Below are positions 40,514 to 41,009 of a DNA stretch of 41,009 bases, in pieces. A model generated the notes under the pieces. The model had not been told where the DNA came from and did not search any database. It saw nothing but the letters and a program-made list of their open reading frames with translations. Both the position numbers and the translations under genes were made by a program. Every line of letters begins with the position of its first letter. The first letter of the stretch is position 1. The stretch is taken from IMG/VR virus record IMGVR_UViG_3300032240_002669, positions 1 through 41,009 of that record; one strand, written 5' to 3'. Origin of the DNA: a virus.

Positions 40514-41009
40514 AAGAATATTATTAGAAAAATATATTAAAAAAGCAATTAAACAAAAATTGCAAGAGGAAGAGCAAGCTATTAAGCGTGCTGAAAAATC
40601 TCTATACTTAATATATCGTTTCCCTAAACTAAAAGATGCTGTTGAATCAGTAATGTCTCCTTCATTTAGTAGATATTTAAGTAGTGTTACTGTTATTGCT
40701 CCAAAACCAACAACATTTAATGTTGAATTAATTAATGGTTTAGATTTTCAATTAGTATATTCAAGTGGTGGCAAAACAGGTGGTAATTTTATTGCTAAAG
40801 TAGCAGGCAAAAAATATGATTTATCTATGGGTAGTGGAGTAAATAGAGCAAGCTCAGCAGTAGCAAATTTATTATCATTATCTCCAGCTCTTAAAGAAGA
40901 TGTTAACGCCGCTGCTCCAGCAGACGCAACTGCCGCTGCTCCAGAAGCACCAGCTCCTGATGCAGGTGAAGCAGCATTTAATGACTTAGCAGGTGCAGGT
41001 ACACCTCCA
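40506..41009 (+). CDS. Capsid-targeting-like protein, cut by the window end
   Basis: The ATG at 40506 overlaps the preceding stop by 8 nt, and 168 codons stay open to the window end, so the C-terminus is missing. The start [19 protein letters not shown] is a basic amphipathic helix with LLE, like its neighbours. Residues about 30-120 look like a small alpha/beta domain, followed by an Ala/Pro-rich linker ([17 protein letters not shown]). Function unknown. Confidence 0.5.
   Translation, partial: MDKRILLEKYIKKAIKQKLQEEEQAIKRAEKSLYLIYRFPKLKDAVESVMSPSFSRYLSSVTVIAPKPTTFNVELINGLDFQLVYSSGGKTGGNFIAKVAGKKYDLSMGSGVNRASSAVANLLSLSPALKEDVNAAAPADATAAAPEAPAPDAGEAAFNDLAGAGTPP

Noticed and set aside
1-41009. 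tRNA genes, CRISPR arrays, insertion sequences, integrase
   Set aside because: None was seen on reading the intergenic stretches; nearly all other sequence is accounted for by + strand genes.

Overview
This window looks like part of the genome of a large, tailed, contractile (myovirus-type, distantly T4-like) phage of a Bacteroidota host, most likely a member of the Flavobacteriia. Three lines of sequence evidence support this. (1) The baseplate, late-sigma and primase genes are recognisably T4-like. (2) Early promoters match the Bacteroidota signal TTTG - about 20 nt - TAnnTTTG, and starts have A-rich leaders without a Shine-Dalgarno sequence. (3) A tail protein carries SprB-type adhesin repeats, which are typical of Flavobacteriia. 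Every gene I can support is on the + strand. I saw no tRNA, CRISPR array, insertion sequence or integrase.

Layout. Positions 1-6641 are an early/accessory region of small genes (about 50-215 codons), somewhat richer in GC than the rest. Most genes have their own promoter module, often with a GC-rich hairpin directly upstream of the -7 box. Products include two multi-AT-hook proteins, a pair of related small proteins, a small lipoprotein, an EF-hand protein, several membrane peptides and a T5orf172/GIY-YIG protein. Two gene-free stretches (1-572 and 5377-5754) hold tandem promoters and short phased repeats. Positions 6745-9092 hold a membrane-segment protein, a strong terminator, then a promoter-led operon ending in a gp55-like late sigma factor. 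Positions 9137-14582 are baseplate genes (gp5-like hub/spike, coiled-coil protein, gp25, gp6), followed by a separate GH19 lysin. Positions 15277-26968 are tail/baseplate periphery and adhesins. Positions 26983-29206 hold a GIY-YIG nuclease, a gp61-like primase and a RecB/Cas4-type nuclease. Positions 29221-30662 hold a glycosyltransferase plus an LpxH-like metallophosphoesterase.

From 30726 to the window end lies the most interesting block. About ten products, including a polymerase-beta-type nucleotidyltransferase, a zeta-toxin-like kinase and a three-domain nucleotidyltransferase/metallopeptidase/HAD protein, start with a short amphipathic helix ending in (I/L)xE, usually followed by A, G or S. 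This resembles the capsid-targeting peptide and gp21 cleavage site of T4 internal proteins. The three-domain protein also has such sites at both domain borders. I infer a set of enzymes that may be packaged in the capsid, processed during maturation and injected with the DNA.

Regulation seems compact. Host-type promoters drive early genes and the late sigma operon. Late genes are preceded by TATATTTAT boxes without a -33 element, as expected for a gp55-type sigma. At several junctions the terminator of one unit and the promoter of the next share the same bases. The assignments rest on motif reading only; no database search was possible.
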